This document shows positions 27,311 through 35,094 of a stretch of DNA of 57,995 bases, piece by piece. Origin of the DNA: Terriglobales bacterium (GTDB taxonomy: Bacteria > Acidobacteriota > Terriglobia > Bryobacterales > Bryobacteraceae); assembly GCA_027485675.1 (NCBI GenBank), contig JAIXQP010000001.1:1-57995 (forward strand). Direction: 5' to 3'. The notes under the pieces are model-generated. The model searched no databases. It had not been told where the DNA came from and saw nothing but the letters and a program-made list of their open reading frames with translations. Position 1 is the first letter of the stretch. The number at the start of each line of letters is the position of its first letter. Made by a program: the position numbers and the translations under genes.

Positions 27311-27721
27311 ATGCGAATCGCAGTGATCCTGTTGGCGGTCGCGGCCGGCCTGCCCCTGTTGGCTCAGGACCGTTCGCCGCGCAAACTCATTCCCGAGATG
27401 GACGGCAAGAGCTTGTATGTTGCCTACTGCGCCTCCTGCCACGGCATGGACGGCAAGGGCAAAGGCCCCGTTGCCGCGGCCCTCAAGGACAAAGTGCCCG
27501 ATCTGACCAGCCTCTCCTTCCGCCGCGGCGGCAAGTTTCCTTCGGCCGATCTCGAAAAGATGATCCTCGGCGAAGGCGACCCGCGCACCGCCCACGGTAG
27601 TCGCGAGATGCCCGTCTGGGGACCGCTCTTCCGCCAGGTGGAAAACGATCAGGAGGTAGGCCTGGTCCGCGCCCGCCGCCTGGTCGAGTACATCGGCGCG
27701 TGGCAGAAACCTAAGCGGTAA
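27311..27721 (+). CDS. Exported small c-type cytochrome
   Basis: 136 residues with a signal peptide (RIAVILLAVAAGLPLLAQ) and one heme-binding motif CASCH (40-44). GMDGKGKGP after the heme motif and REMPVWGPLF, supplying a probable Met ligand, are typical of class I cytochromes c. A periplasmic electron carrier is likely. It has its own candidate promoter and overlaps the convergent enolase-superfamily gene by 11 bp. Confidence 0.9.
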   Translation: MRIAVILLAVAAGLPLLAQDRSPRKLIPEMDGKSLYVAYCASCHGMDGKGKGPVAAALKDKVPDLTSLSFRRGGKFPSADLEKMILGEGDPRTAHGSREMPVWGPLFRQVENDQEVGLVRARRLVEYIGAWQKPKR

Positions 27722-28931
27722 CCACCGTGGCCTTGGCGAGAAACGCGGGGTCGATCTCGACCCCCAGCCCCGGGCCGGTGGGCACGGTCAACATCCCGCC
27801 CTCGCTCTTGAGCGAACTCGTGGCCGAGTGCACCGGCAACAGATCATCCTCGCCCTTGTACTCCTGATGGGCGCCGGGATTGGGAATCGCCGAGGCGAAG
27901 TGAGCGACGTAGAGGAACCCCAGGCCGCCGCCCGACATGTGCGCCGTGCAATCCAGGCCGGCCACGGCGGCCATGCGCGCCACCTTCATCGACCGGATCA
28001 ACCCGCCGAAGTACAGCAGGTCGGGCTGGATCACCCGCGCAATGCCATGCTCGATAATCCGCCGCATGCCGCGCAGGCTTGGCTCCTCCTCGCCGAGGGC
28101 GATCGGGATCTTCAGCGCATCGGCGATCTGCTTCGTCTCGTCGTAGTAGTCGAAGGGCACCGGCTCTTCATAGAAGGCGAGCTTGTACTCCTCCATCAGC
28201 TTGCCGATGCGGATGGCCTGCGGCACGTCGTAAGAACCATTGGCGTCGGCGTAGATCGCGAACCGGTCGCCGAAGGTTTTGCGCGTCAGGGGAATCAGCG
28301 CGTGGTCCCGGCGCGTCGAGGCGTCGTTGTAGGTCATGCGCGCGCCCAGGCGGAACTTGATGGCCCCGGCCCCGGTCTCCCCCACGATCTTCTGCAGATA
28401 GGCGATCTCCGCCTCCGGCGAATTGCCCCGGTTGCCGCTGGCGCGATACACCGGGATCTTCTTCCGCTGCGGCTTGCCGATCAGCGCGCCCAGCGGCTGC
28501 TGCGCCACCTTGCCGAGCAGATCGAGAATCGCGATCTCCACCACGGCGACGCTCACCCAGAACGGCAGCCCCTGCCACTTGTAGTTCGAACTGGCGAGGT
28601 AGACCCCTGTGAGTAACGGCTCCAGCTCCCGCGCGTCCTTGCCCACGAAGAACGGCGCCACCTTCTTGATCAGAATCGGATAAGCCGCGCTCATCACGTT
28701 GCTATGGGCGTCCGCGTACCCGGTGACGCCGGAGGTGGAACGCACCCGCACCACGTAGCTGGCGCCGTTCTTCAGCAGCTCGATCGCCGCAATCTTCACC
28801 GGCTCGCGGATGAGCTCCGCCTTGAGCACCGGGGCGTTCATGGCGGCGGCCAGCTTCTCGCCGAGTCCGGGAGTGGCGGCGAATGCTGCGCCGGCGGCCG
28901 GCGCAGCCAACAGAGTACGGCGGGAGATCAT
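27711..28931 (-). CDS. Enolase-superfamily (mandelate racemase/muconate lactonizing type) enzyme with twin-Arg N-terminus
   Basis: 406 residues. MISRRTLLAAPAAGAAFAATPG is a likely Tat signal. The fold is shown by VRSTSGVTGYADAH, VAVVEIAILDLLGK, IKFRLGARM, the metal ligands in YADANGSYD and FYEEPVP, and LGEEEPS, and a VIQPDLLYFGGLIRS segment. The general acid/base HMSGGG near the C-terminus fits the racemase/dehydratase subgroups. The substrate cannot be assigned; acid sugars are most common in the family. Periplasmic location of two such enzymes in the window is unusual. Confidence 0.85.
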   Translation of the reverse strand: MISRRTLLAAPAAGAAFAATPGLGEKLAAAMNAPVLKAELIREPVKIAAIELLKNGASYVVRVRSTSGVTGYADAHSNVMSAAYPILIKKVAPFFVGKDARELEPLLTGVYLASSNYKWQGLPFWVSVAVVEIAILDLLGKVAQQPLGALIGKPQRKKIPVYRASGNRGNSPEAEIAYLQKIVGETGAGAIKFRLGARMTYNDASTRRDHALIPLTRKTFGDRFAIYADANGSYDVPQAIRIGKLMEEYKLAFYEEPVPFDYYDETKQIADALKIPIALGEEEPSLRGMRRIIEHGIARVIQPDLLYFGGLIRSMKVARMAAVAGLDCTAHMSGGGLGFLYVAHFASAIPNPGAHQEYKGEDDLLPVHSATSSLKSEGGMLTVPTGPGLGVEIDPAFLAKATVVTA

Positions 28932-28942
28932 CGGGGGGAACC

Positions 28943-29950
28943 TCAGCTGACAGTGGATTCGATGATGGGCAGTTCAAGGCCGAGCAGCCGGCAATCCTCC
29001 GCGACCATCTCGCGGACGAGGATAGCAAAATCCGTGGTCGCCTCCCAGCCCAGCACCCGCTTGGCCTTGGCCGGATTCCCGCACAGCGGAATCTTCTCGG
29101 CCGGCCGGTAGTAGTTCTGGTCCACCACGACGTACTGCTGCCAGTCCAGCCCCACGCTCGCGAACGCGATCTCGACGAACTGCTTCACGGAGTGCAGCCG
29201 CCCGGTGGCGATCACGTAGTCGTCGGCGTGCTCCTGCTGCAGCATGCGCCACATCGCCTCGACGTACTGCCGGGCGTCGCCCCAGTCGCGCAGCGGCTCC
29301 AGGTTGCCCAGCCGCAGCTCCGTCGACTGCCCGGCCAGGATCCGCGCCACCGTGCTGGTGATCTTACGGGTGACGAACTCAAAGCCGCGCCGCGGCGATT
29401 CGTGGTTGAACAGGATGCCGCTCGAAGCGTGCATCCCGTACCGTTCCCGGTAGTTTCGCGTCAGTTCGAAGCCAGCCACCTTGCTGATGCCATAGATCGA
29501 CCGCGGGCGGAACCGCGTGGACTCGTCCTGCGGCGATGCCTCCGCGGCGCCGAACATCTCCGAGGTGCCCGCGAAATAGAAGCGGCAGTGCGGCGCCAGG
29601 TCCTTCAAGGAAGCCAGCAGATAATGGGTGCCGTTGATGTTTGTCGTCAGCGTCGAAAACTCATCGTCGAACTCGTAGCTCACAAAGCTGGCGGCGGCCA
29701 GGTGGTAACACTCATCCGGGCGGATCTTGGCGATCGCCTGATAGAGAGCCGCGTAGTTTTCAAGCGAAGCCGCGTGGAGCTTGATCTGATCGCGTAGCGC
29801 GACCACGCGTTCGAGACGCCGTTCCGGGGCTTCCAGTCCCACCCGGCGCACCAATCCATGCACCTCGTAGCCTTTGTGGAGCAGCAACTCGGCGAGATAG
29901 GAGCCGTCCTGACCGTTCACGCCCGTGATGAGGGCTTTCTTCTGTGCCAT
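28943..29950 (-). CDS. GDP-mannose 4,6-dehydratase-like SDR enzyme
   Basis: 335 residues from ATG 29950 ([20 protein letters not shown]). The NAD(P)-binding GVNGQDG, the catalytic TSEMFG segment, YGISK with Tyr/Lys, and [12 protein letters not shown] followed by FVTRKIT are GMD hallmarks. It may make GDP-4-keto-6-deoxymannose or be a related 4,6-dehydratase/reductase. A closer Gmd is encoded at 49384-50406, so this is a second paralogue. It overlaps the preceding GT2 gene by one base (TAATG), so the two are cotranscribed. Confidence 0.85.
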   Translation of the reverse strand: MAQKKALITGVNGQDGSYLAELLLHKGYEVHGLVRRVGLEAPERRLERVVALRDQIKLHAASLENYAALYQAIAKIRPDECYHLAAASFVSYEFDDEFSTLTTNINGTHYLLASLKDLAPHCRFYFAGTSEMFGAAEASPQDESTRFRPRSIYGISKVAGFELTRNYRERYGMHASSGILFNHESPRRGFEFVTRKITSTVARILAGQSTELRLGNLEPLRDWGDARQYVEAMWRMLQQEHADDYVIATGRLHSVKQFVEIAFASVGLDWQQYVVVDQNYYRPAEKIPLCGNPAKAKRVLGWEATTDFAILVREMVAEDCRLLGLELPIIESTVS

Positions 29951-30888
29951 TAGCGAATGTGTATGCCGGTGCGCCGCGCAATCCAGGTGGCGTTCCACCG
30001 GCGCACAAAGGCATCTGGGCTCATGATACTGCACCACTCCCGCAGATAGCGCAGCGGGTGGCGCCAATTCACAATCACGCCGAGTCCCAGGCTGAAGGCG
30101 AACTTAGTGAAGGAGGGCTGCAGCGGCTCAAAAAACTGGTCGCGCCCGTCGATCAGGTAGGAGCAGTAGCCATGAATCCACTGGAACGGCACATAGCCCT
30201 GGTGCCGCTGCACGCAGGTGATGGCTTCGCGGAACACAGTCCCTCGCCGGCTCAACGTCTTGTTGTCCAGATGCATACGGGAGTTGGCCAGCAGCACGTC
30301 GATCCGCCGCAGCTGATGCCGCTGCGCCAACCGTAGCCAGAGATCGTAGTCAAACGCCGTCTGCAGCCGGACGTCGAAACCGCCCGCCTCGCGGATAGCC
30401 GCCGCACGCACAAAACTCGCCGGCTGGCAGATGAAACACTCGCGGCCCAGCGCCTCCGGGTCAAACGGCCGCGTGGGATAACTCCCCAGCACCCCGCCTT
30501 CTCCGTCGATCCAGTAAGCGTTGCCGTACACCCCGGCTAACTCCGGCTCGTCGCGCAGATAGGAAACCGCCGTCCGGATCGCGCCCGGAAAGTAGGTGTC
30601 GTCCGCGTTCAGGTAGGCGAAGATCTCGCCCCGGCCCATGGCAAATCCCCGCGCAATGGCGTCCGAGGCGCCGTTATCGGGCTCTGAAATGTACCGCATC
30701 TTACCGGGATAGGCCGCCGCGTAACGCGCCAGCAGCGCTACGGTCCCGTCGGTGGAGCCCCCGTCGAGAACCAGATACTCGAAGTTCGGGTAATCCTGCT
30801 GTAACACACTCTCGAGGGTGCGCTCGAGAAAGCGCTCCGCGTTGAGACACGGAGTCACGATCGTTACAGCGGGGAGTTCTGGAGTCAT
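29950..30888 (-). CDS. Family 2 glycosyltransferase
   Basis: 312 residues from ATG 30888; a TTG 13 codons upstream is an alternative. The GT-A domain shows TIVTPCLNAERFLERTLESVLQQ, YLVLDGGSTDGT (first acidic pair), EIFAYLNADDTYFPGA (DxD-like), and a conserved QPASFVRAAAI and SRMHLDNKTLS block. The latter is shared with the GT2 domain of the two-domain transferase at 41961-44285, so the two probably use a similar acceptor. It is cotranscribed with the Gmd-like gene. Confidence 0.9.
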   Translation of the reverse strand: MTPELPAVTIVTPCLNAERFLERTLESVLQQDYPNFEYLVLDGGSTDGTVALLARYAAAYPGKMRYISEPDNGASDAIARGFAMGRGEIFAYLNADDTYFPGAIRTAVSYLRDEPELAGVYGNAYWIDGEGGVLGSYPTRPFDPEALGRECFICQPASFVRAAAIREAGGFDVRLQTAFDYDLWLRLAQRHQLRRIDVLLANSRMHLDNKTLSRRGTVFREAITCVQRHQGYVPFQWIHGYCSYLIDGRDQFFEPLQPSFTKFAFSLGLGVIVNWRHPLRYLREWCSIMSPDAFVRRWNATWIARRTGIHIR

Positions 30889-30986
30889 ACTCGTTTGGCT
30901 AACCACGGACCCGGAAGATTCGCCCAATTGAGTGTAGCATCGATGCGGTTCGTTTCAATCCTCGAAACCGCGGCGAAACGGGCCGG

Positions 30987-31015
30987 TTGACACCGGACCA
31001 ACAGGGTCCTATCCT
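30987..31015 (+). promoter_or_regulatory. Sigma-70 promoter of feoAB
   Basis: TTGACA (30987-30992), a 17-bp spacer and TATCCT (31010-31015). The expected start site, about 7 bases after the -10, falls next to the feoA ATG at 31025, leaving almost no leader. No Fur box was evident. Confidence 0.7.
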
Positions 31016-31024
31016 GAAATTGCG

Positions 31025-31303
31025 ATGCAACTCAGTTTCAAGAACGGCGCCGCGCAAACCCTGGCCCAACTCCCCACCGGCTCGCAGGCATACCTCGAAC
31101 GCCTGGACCTGCCGGAAGAGATGTCACAGCGTCTCATGGAGTTAGGCTTCCTGCCCGGGACCTCCGTGGTCGCGGCGGGTAGCGCACCGGGCGGCGATCC
31201 GCGCATTTTCCGCGTCGATGGTTCTGAAATCGCTTTGCGACGCGACACCGCCTGCCGTTTGTACATCTCCTCGCAACCGATCCCCGATCTGGATCAGATA
31301 TGA
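31025..31303 (+). CDS. feoA: Ferrous iron transport protein A (FeoA)
   Basis: 92-residue SH3-like cytoplasmic protein that modulates FeoB. ALPTGSQAYLERL-type N-terminus, RLMELGFLPGTSV in the core, and EIALRRDTACRLYI at the end match FeoA. The start codon has no Shine-Dalgarno sequence and sits right after the promoter. It overlaps feoB by 4 bases (ATGA), so the two are translationally coupled. Confidence 0.9.
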   Translation: MQLSFKNGAAQTLAQLPTGSQAYLERLDLPEEMSQRLMELGFLPGTSVVAAGSAPGGDPRIFRVDGSEIALRRDTACRLYISSQPIPDLDQI

Positions 31304-33198
31304 GCGATAGCGGGAGCTGCCACGGGGCTGCACCGCAAACCGGGAACCGGAAGGCTGGGCACTACGTCGCTCTCGTCGGCCCTCCGAACGCCGGCAAGTC
31401 CACCCTGTTCAACCGGCTAACCGGCCTCCGCCAGAAGGTCGCCAACTTCCCGGGCGTCACGGTCGAACACCACGTGGGACGGGTGAAAGGCTCGGGCGGC
31501 CAGGAACGGTTCGTCGTCGACCTGCCCGGCATCTACAGCATGACGCCCCGCTCGGAAGACGAGCAGGTGACCTACGATGTCCTCACCGGCGCCAAAGAGT
31601 CGCTCGGACTGCCCGACGGCATCATTCTGATCCTGGATTCCACCAATCTCCACCGCCATCTGGTTCTGGCGGCCCCCGTTCTGGCCTTGGGCCTGCTCAC
31701 GCTGGTCGTTCTGAACATGGCAGACGACCTCGAAGCTCGCGGGGGCAAGGTGGATCCCGCCGCACTCGCCAAGGAGATCGGCGCCCCGGTGGCGCTCATC
31801 TCCGCCGCCACCGGCCAAGGTGTGGAGCGGGTCGTGCAGTTTCTTGAAGGCACCGGCGCCCGCCCGGTCGCGCCGCAACCCCGGGTGGAGCTGCCGGTCC
31901 TGCCGAACCTCCCCGCGCGCCGGCGCTGGGCGGGGCGGGTTGGCCTGCAGGCCGGCTACACCGCTCCCGCGCCACCGGAATGGACCCGCCGCCTGGATCG
32001 CGTCTTTCTCCATCCGATTCTCGGCCCCCTGATCTTCTTGGTGGTCGTCCTCGCCGTCTTCCAGGGCATCTTCACGGGCGCTGCTCCGGCCATGGACGGC
32101 GTGGAGGGCCTCATCGCCTGGTCCGGGGACCGGCTGGGCCAGCTTCTTCCCGAAGGCCTGCTGCGCAGTCTGCTGATCGAAGGCGTCTGGGGCGGCGTCG
32201 GCAGCGTCGTCGTCTTCCTGCCGCAGATCCTGCTTCTATTCCTCTTCATTGGGGTCCTCGAAGACTCGGGCTATCTCGCCCGCGCGGCCGTGATTGCCGA
32301 TCGCACCATGGCCCGCGTCGGTCTGCAGGGCAAGGCCTTCATCCCCCTGCTTTCCGCCTACGCCTGCGCGGTGCCGGCCATCATGGCCACCCGCACCATT
32401 GAGAACAAGCGGGACCGCTTGGCCACGGTCCTCATCGCCCCGTTCATGACCTGTTCGGCGCGGCTGCCCGTCTATACCCTCCTCATCGCCGCCTTCGTGC
32501 CCAACACTCCGCTCGTGGGCCAGTTCCTCGGCCTGCAGGCCGCCGTTCTTCTCGGTCTTTATCTGTTGGGCTTCGCGGCCGCGGTCGGCACCGCCCTGCT
32601 CCTTCGTTCAACGGTCCTCCGCCACGAGAAGACCACCTTCGTCATGGAGTTGCCGGCCTACCGTCGTCCGTCGGTGCGTTCGCTGCTACTCCGGCTCATC
32701 GACCGCGCCGCTATCTTCCTCAAACGCGCCGGAACAGTCATCCTGCTCGTCACCATTGTGCTTTGGGTCCTGGCGCACCTTCCCTATAGGGACGGCAAGG
32801 CGCCGCCGATTGAAGAGAGCATCGCCGGCCAGATCGGCCGGGCCGTGGAGCCAGCCATTCAGCCGCTGGGCTTCAACTGGAAGATCGGCATAGGGCTGAT
32901 TACCTCTCTCGCGGCTCGCGAGGTCATCGTTGGCACGCTCGGCACCATCTACGGCATCGAGAACGCCGAGCAGGATTCGCCGCCCCTGATCGAGTCGCTC
33001 CGCAAGGATCTCACCCCGGGCGGCGCTTACGCCCTCATGATCTTCTTCGCCTTCGCCATGCAATGCTTCTCGACGGTTGCCATTGTACGGCGCGAACTCG
33101 GCAGTTGGGCTTGGCCCGCGGCCCAGTTCGCTTATATGGGCTTGCTCGCCTATTTTGGCGCCTTGGCCACCAATCAACTGTGGCTCTATCTTCGCTAA
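31300..33198 (+). CDS. feoB: Ferrous iron transporter FeoB
   Basis: Inner-membrane Fe(II) uptake protein with a GTPase domain. G1 GPPNAGKST (27-35), GVTVE (52-56, G2 region), G3 DLPG (74-77) and G4 NMAD (139-142) are visible, followed by gate segments: GVWGGVGSVVVFLPQI, LEDSGYLARAAV, and YACAVPAIMATRTI. At 632 residues it is shorter than E. coli FeoB (773), lacking part of the C-terminal extension, which is common. Translationally coupled to feoA. No feoC is seen. Confidence 0.96.
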   Translation: MSDSGSCHGAAPQTGNRKAGHYVALVGPPNAGKSTLFNRLTGLRQKVANFPGVTVEHHVGRVKGSGGQERFVVDLPGIYSMTPRSEDEQVTYDVLTGAKESLGLPDGIILILDSTNLHRHLVLAAPVLALGLLTLVVLNMADDLEARGGKVDPAALAKEIGAPVALISAATGQGVERVVQFLEGTGARPVAPQPRVELPVLPNLPARRRWAGRVGLQAGYTAPAPPEWTRRLDRVFLHPILGPLIFLVVVLAVFQGIFTGAAPAMDGVEGLIAWSGDRLGQLLPEGLLRSLLIEGVWGGVGSVVVFLPQILLLFLFIGVLEDSGYLARAAVIADRTMARVGLQGKAFIPLLSAYACAVPAIMATRTIENKRDRLATVLIAPFMTCSARLPVYTLLIAAFVPNTPLVGQFLGLQAAVLLGLYLLGFAAAVGTALLLRSTVLRHEKTTFVMELPAYRRPSVRSLLLRLIDRAAIFLKRAGTVILLVTIVLWVLAHLPYRDGKAPPIEESIAGQIGRAVEPAIQPLGFNWKIGIGLITSLAAREVIVGTLGTIYGIENAEQDSPPLIESLRKDLTPGGAYALMIFFAFAMQCFSTVAIVRRELGSWAWPAAQFAYMGLLAYFGALATNQLWLYLR

Positions 33199-33374
33199 AG
33201 TACTAGCGTCTCCGGCAACGTAACTCATTGACCGGCAGTGGCTTGTCTCGCCGCCTAGACTTGCTGTACCGTTGGCCGCCGTAGAGCCGTACCATGCCGG
33301 GTTCTGGAACCCCTGCGCCTTACGGTCTATTCGATGCCGTGTTCCCGCCTGTCAAATTTGACCTCGGAAACACT

Positions 33375-34094
33375 ATGCGGATTACCACTCTTTTCCTCCT
33401 TGCCGCCTCTCTCACGCTCCCCGCTTTTGCGCTGCCGACCTTCCCGTTGACCTACACGGATCCGCTAGCTTCAGCCGATCCCGCCGATGTCATCGGCGAC
33501 CCCAACCAGTTTGATATCGCCTCCCTGCGGTTTGCGTCCTTTGACGCCGGCGCCAAGCGCTTCACCGTTGAGATCCTGATGAACTACGGCGGCGGCACCA
33601 GCCTCGGCGCCTTCTCCGTCGGGGGTGCTTTCACGAACCTGAACGTGGGCGACCTGTTCTTCTTCAGCGGTAGCAACATCTACGCGGTTCCGCTGGTGAC
33701 CCGCGGCAGCCTCGACGCCGGCGACCTCTACCGCGTTACCGGCACGCAGACCGCGCAGCAGGTCCTCGGCTTGGGTCCGGACCAGGACTCCAACTACCGG
33801 CCGAACGCCCCGGTCTGGGCGAACACCACCCGCGCGACGCCCATCGGCGCCGGCACGGTGACCACGAGCACCACGGGCGGTCCGACCAACCTGAAAGTGG
33901 TCCTCTCCTTCGTCGCCAACGATGCCTTCATCGCCGGCTTCGAGGGCTCGACCTTCTCCTTCGCCTCCGCCACCTGCGGCAACGACCTTATCACCGGCAC
34001 CATCCCGGGCAGCGAGATTCCGGAACCCGGCACCTGGGCTCTGCTCGGCGCTGGCCTCGTGGCCCTCGGCTACATGCGCCGCCGGGCCGCGTAA
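33375..34094 (+). CDS. PEP-CTERM sorting-domain protein
   Basis: 239-residue secreted protein from ATG 33375. The signal peptide (FLLAASLTLPAFA) is followed by a beta-rich body without recognised catalytic motifs and a terminal EIPEPGTWALLGAGLVALGYMRRR, the PEP motif, membrane helix and Arg cluster of exosortase substrates. The cognate EpsH-type exosortase was not seen. Such proteins are usually matrix or surface components in organisms with exopolysaccharide systems, of which this window has several. A strong hairpin with a T-run follows the gene. Confidence 0.85.
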   Translation: MRITTLFLLAASLTLPAFALPTFPLTYTDPLASADPADVIGDPNQFDIASLRFASFDAGAKRFTVEILMNYGGGTSLGAFSVGGAFTNLNVGDLFFFSGSNIYAVPLVTRGSLDAGDLYRVTGTQTAQQVLGLGPDQDSNYRPNAPVWANTTRATPIGAGTVTTSTTGGPTNLKVVLSFVANDAFIAGFEGSTFSFASATCGNDLITGTIPGSEIPEPGTWALLGAGLVALGYMRRRAA

Positions 34095-34127
34095 GCAAGC
34101 TAGAAAATCGCGGTTCAGTGATACCCT

Positions 34128-34170
34128 GAGGGTTTGGAGCTTCCACGGCTCCAGACCCTCATCCCTTTTT
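34128..34170 (+). terminator. Strong intrinsic terminator directly abutting the trxB start codon
   Basis: GAGGGTTTGGAGC (34128-34140), loop TTCCACG, GCTCCAGACCCTC (34148-34160): a 13-bp stem with one T-G pair, then ATCCCTTTTT to 34170. The trxB ATG is the next base. It terminates the PEP-CTERM transcript and may attenuate trxB. Confidence 0.85.
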
Positions 34171-35094
34171 ATGCGTAACGTTGTCATCATCGGCTCGGGC
34201 TGTGCCGGAAATACAGCCGCTGTCTATACCGGCCGGGCTTCGCTGGCGCCGCTGGTCGTCTCCGGCCACGAACCCGGCGGACAGCTCTCCATCACCTCGG
34301 AGGTGGAGAACTTCCCCGGCTTCCCCGATGGCGTCATGGGTCCGCAGCTCGTCGAAAACATGAAGCAGCAGGCGATCCGCTTCGGCGCCGAGTATATGCA
34401 CGGCACCGTCGACGATGCCGATCTCTCCCAGCGCCCGTTCAAGCTGAAGATCGATGGCGAGTGGATGGAGACCCGCACGCTCATCATCGCCTCCGGCGCC
34501 TCCGCCCGCTGGCTGGGGCTGCCGAACGAGTACAAGCTGATCGGTCACGGCGTCAGCTCCTGCGCCACCTGCGACGGCTTCTTCTATCGCGAGAAGGAGA
34601 TCATGGTCATCGGCGGCGGCGATACCGCCATGGAGGAAGCCAACTTCCTCACCCGCTTCGGCAAGCGCGTGACGCTGGTGCACCGGCGCGATGAGTTCCG
34701 CGCCTCGAAGATCATGGTGGACCGTACCCGGGCCAATCCCAAGATCGAGATCCTCACCAATACCGTCGTCGACGACATCTACGACGTCGAGAAAGGCTTC
34801 GTCACCGGCGCCAAGCTCCGCAACATCGTCACCGGCGAAACCTGGGACCGGCCCGTCGACGGCTTCTTCGTCGCCATCGGCCACATCCCGAACACGAAGT
34901 TTCTCCGCGGCCAGATCGATACCGACGAAGAGGGCTACATCCTCTCGCACGGCGGAGCGCGGACCAACATCCCCGGCGTCTTCCACGCCGGCGACGTGCA
35001 GGACCGGGTCTACCGCCAGGCCATCACCGCCGCGGGCGCCGGCTGCATGGCGGCGATTGAAGCCGAGCGGTTCTTAGAATCAGAAGGCCACTAG
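34171..35094 (+). CDS. trxB: Thioredoxin reductase
   Basis: 307-residue FAD/NADPH disulfide reductase that keeps thioredoxin reduced. FAD-binding VVIIGSGCAGNTAAVYTGRA carries Cys where most members have Pro. PGGQLSITSEVENFPGF, the redox pair CATC (131-134), the NADPH motif VIGGGDTAMEEA and a C-terminal GVFHAGDVQDRVYRQAITAAGAGCMAA are all present. The start codon directly follows the T-run of a terminator and lacks a Shine-Dalgarno sequence, so transcript structure is unclear. The stop codon shares CTAG with the convergent M1-like gene. Confidence 0.96.
   Translation: MRNVVIIGSGCAGNTAAVYTGRASLAPLVVSGHEPGGQLSITSEVENFPGFPDGVMGPQLVENMKQQAIRFGAEYMHGTVDDADLSQRPFKLKIDGEWMETRTLIIASGASARWLGLPNEYKLIGHGVSSCATCDGFFYREKEIMVIGGGDTAMEEANFLTRFGKRVTLVHRRDEFRASKIMVDRTRANPKIEILTNTVVDDIYDVEKGFVTGAKLRNIVTGETWDRPVDGFFVAIGHIPNTKFLRGQIDTDEEGYILSHGGARTNIPGVFHAGDVQDRVYRQAITAAGAGCMAAIEAERFLESEGH

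Noticed and set aside
31009-31266. Minus-strand open frame MYKRQAVSRRKAIS opposite feoA
   Set aside because: It is a complement of feoA with no independent features.
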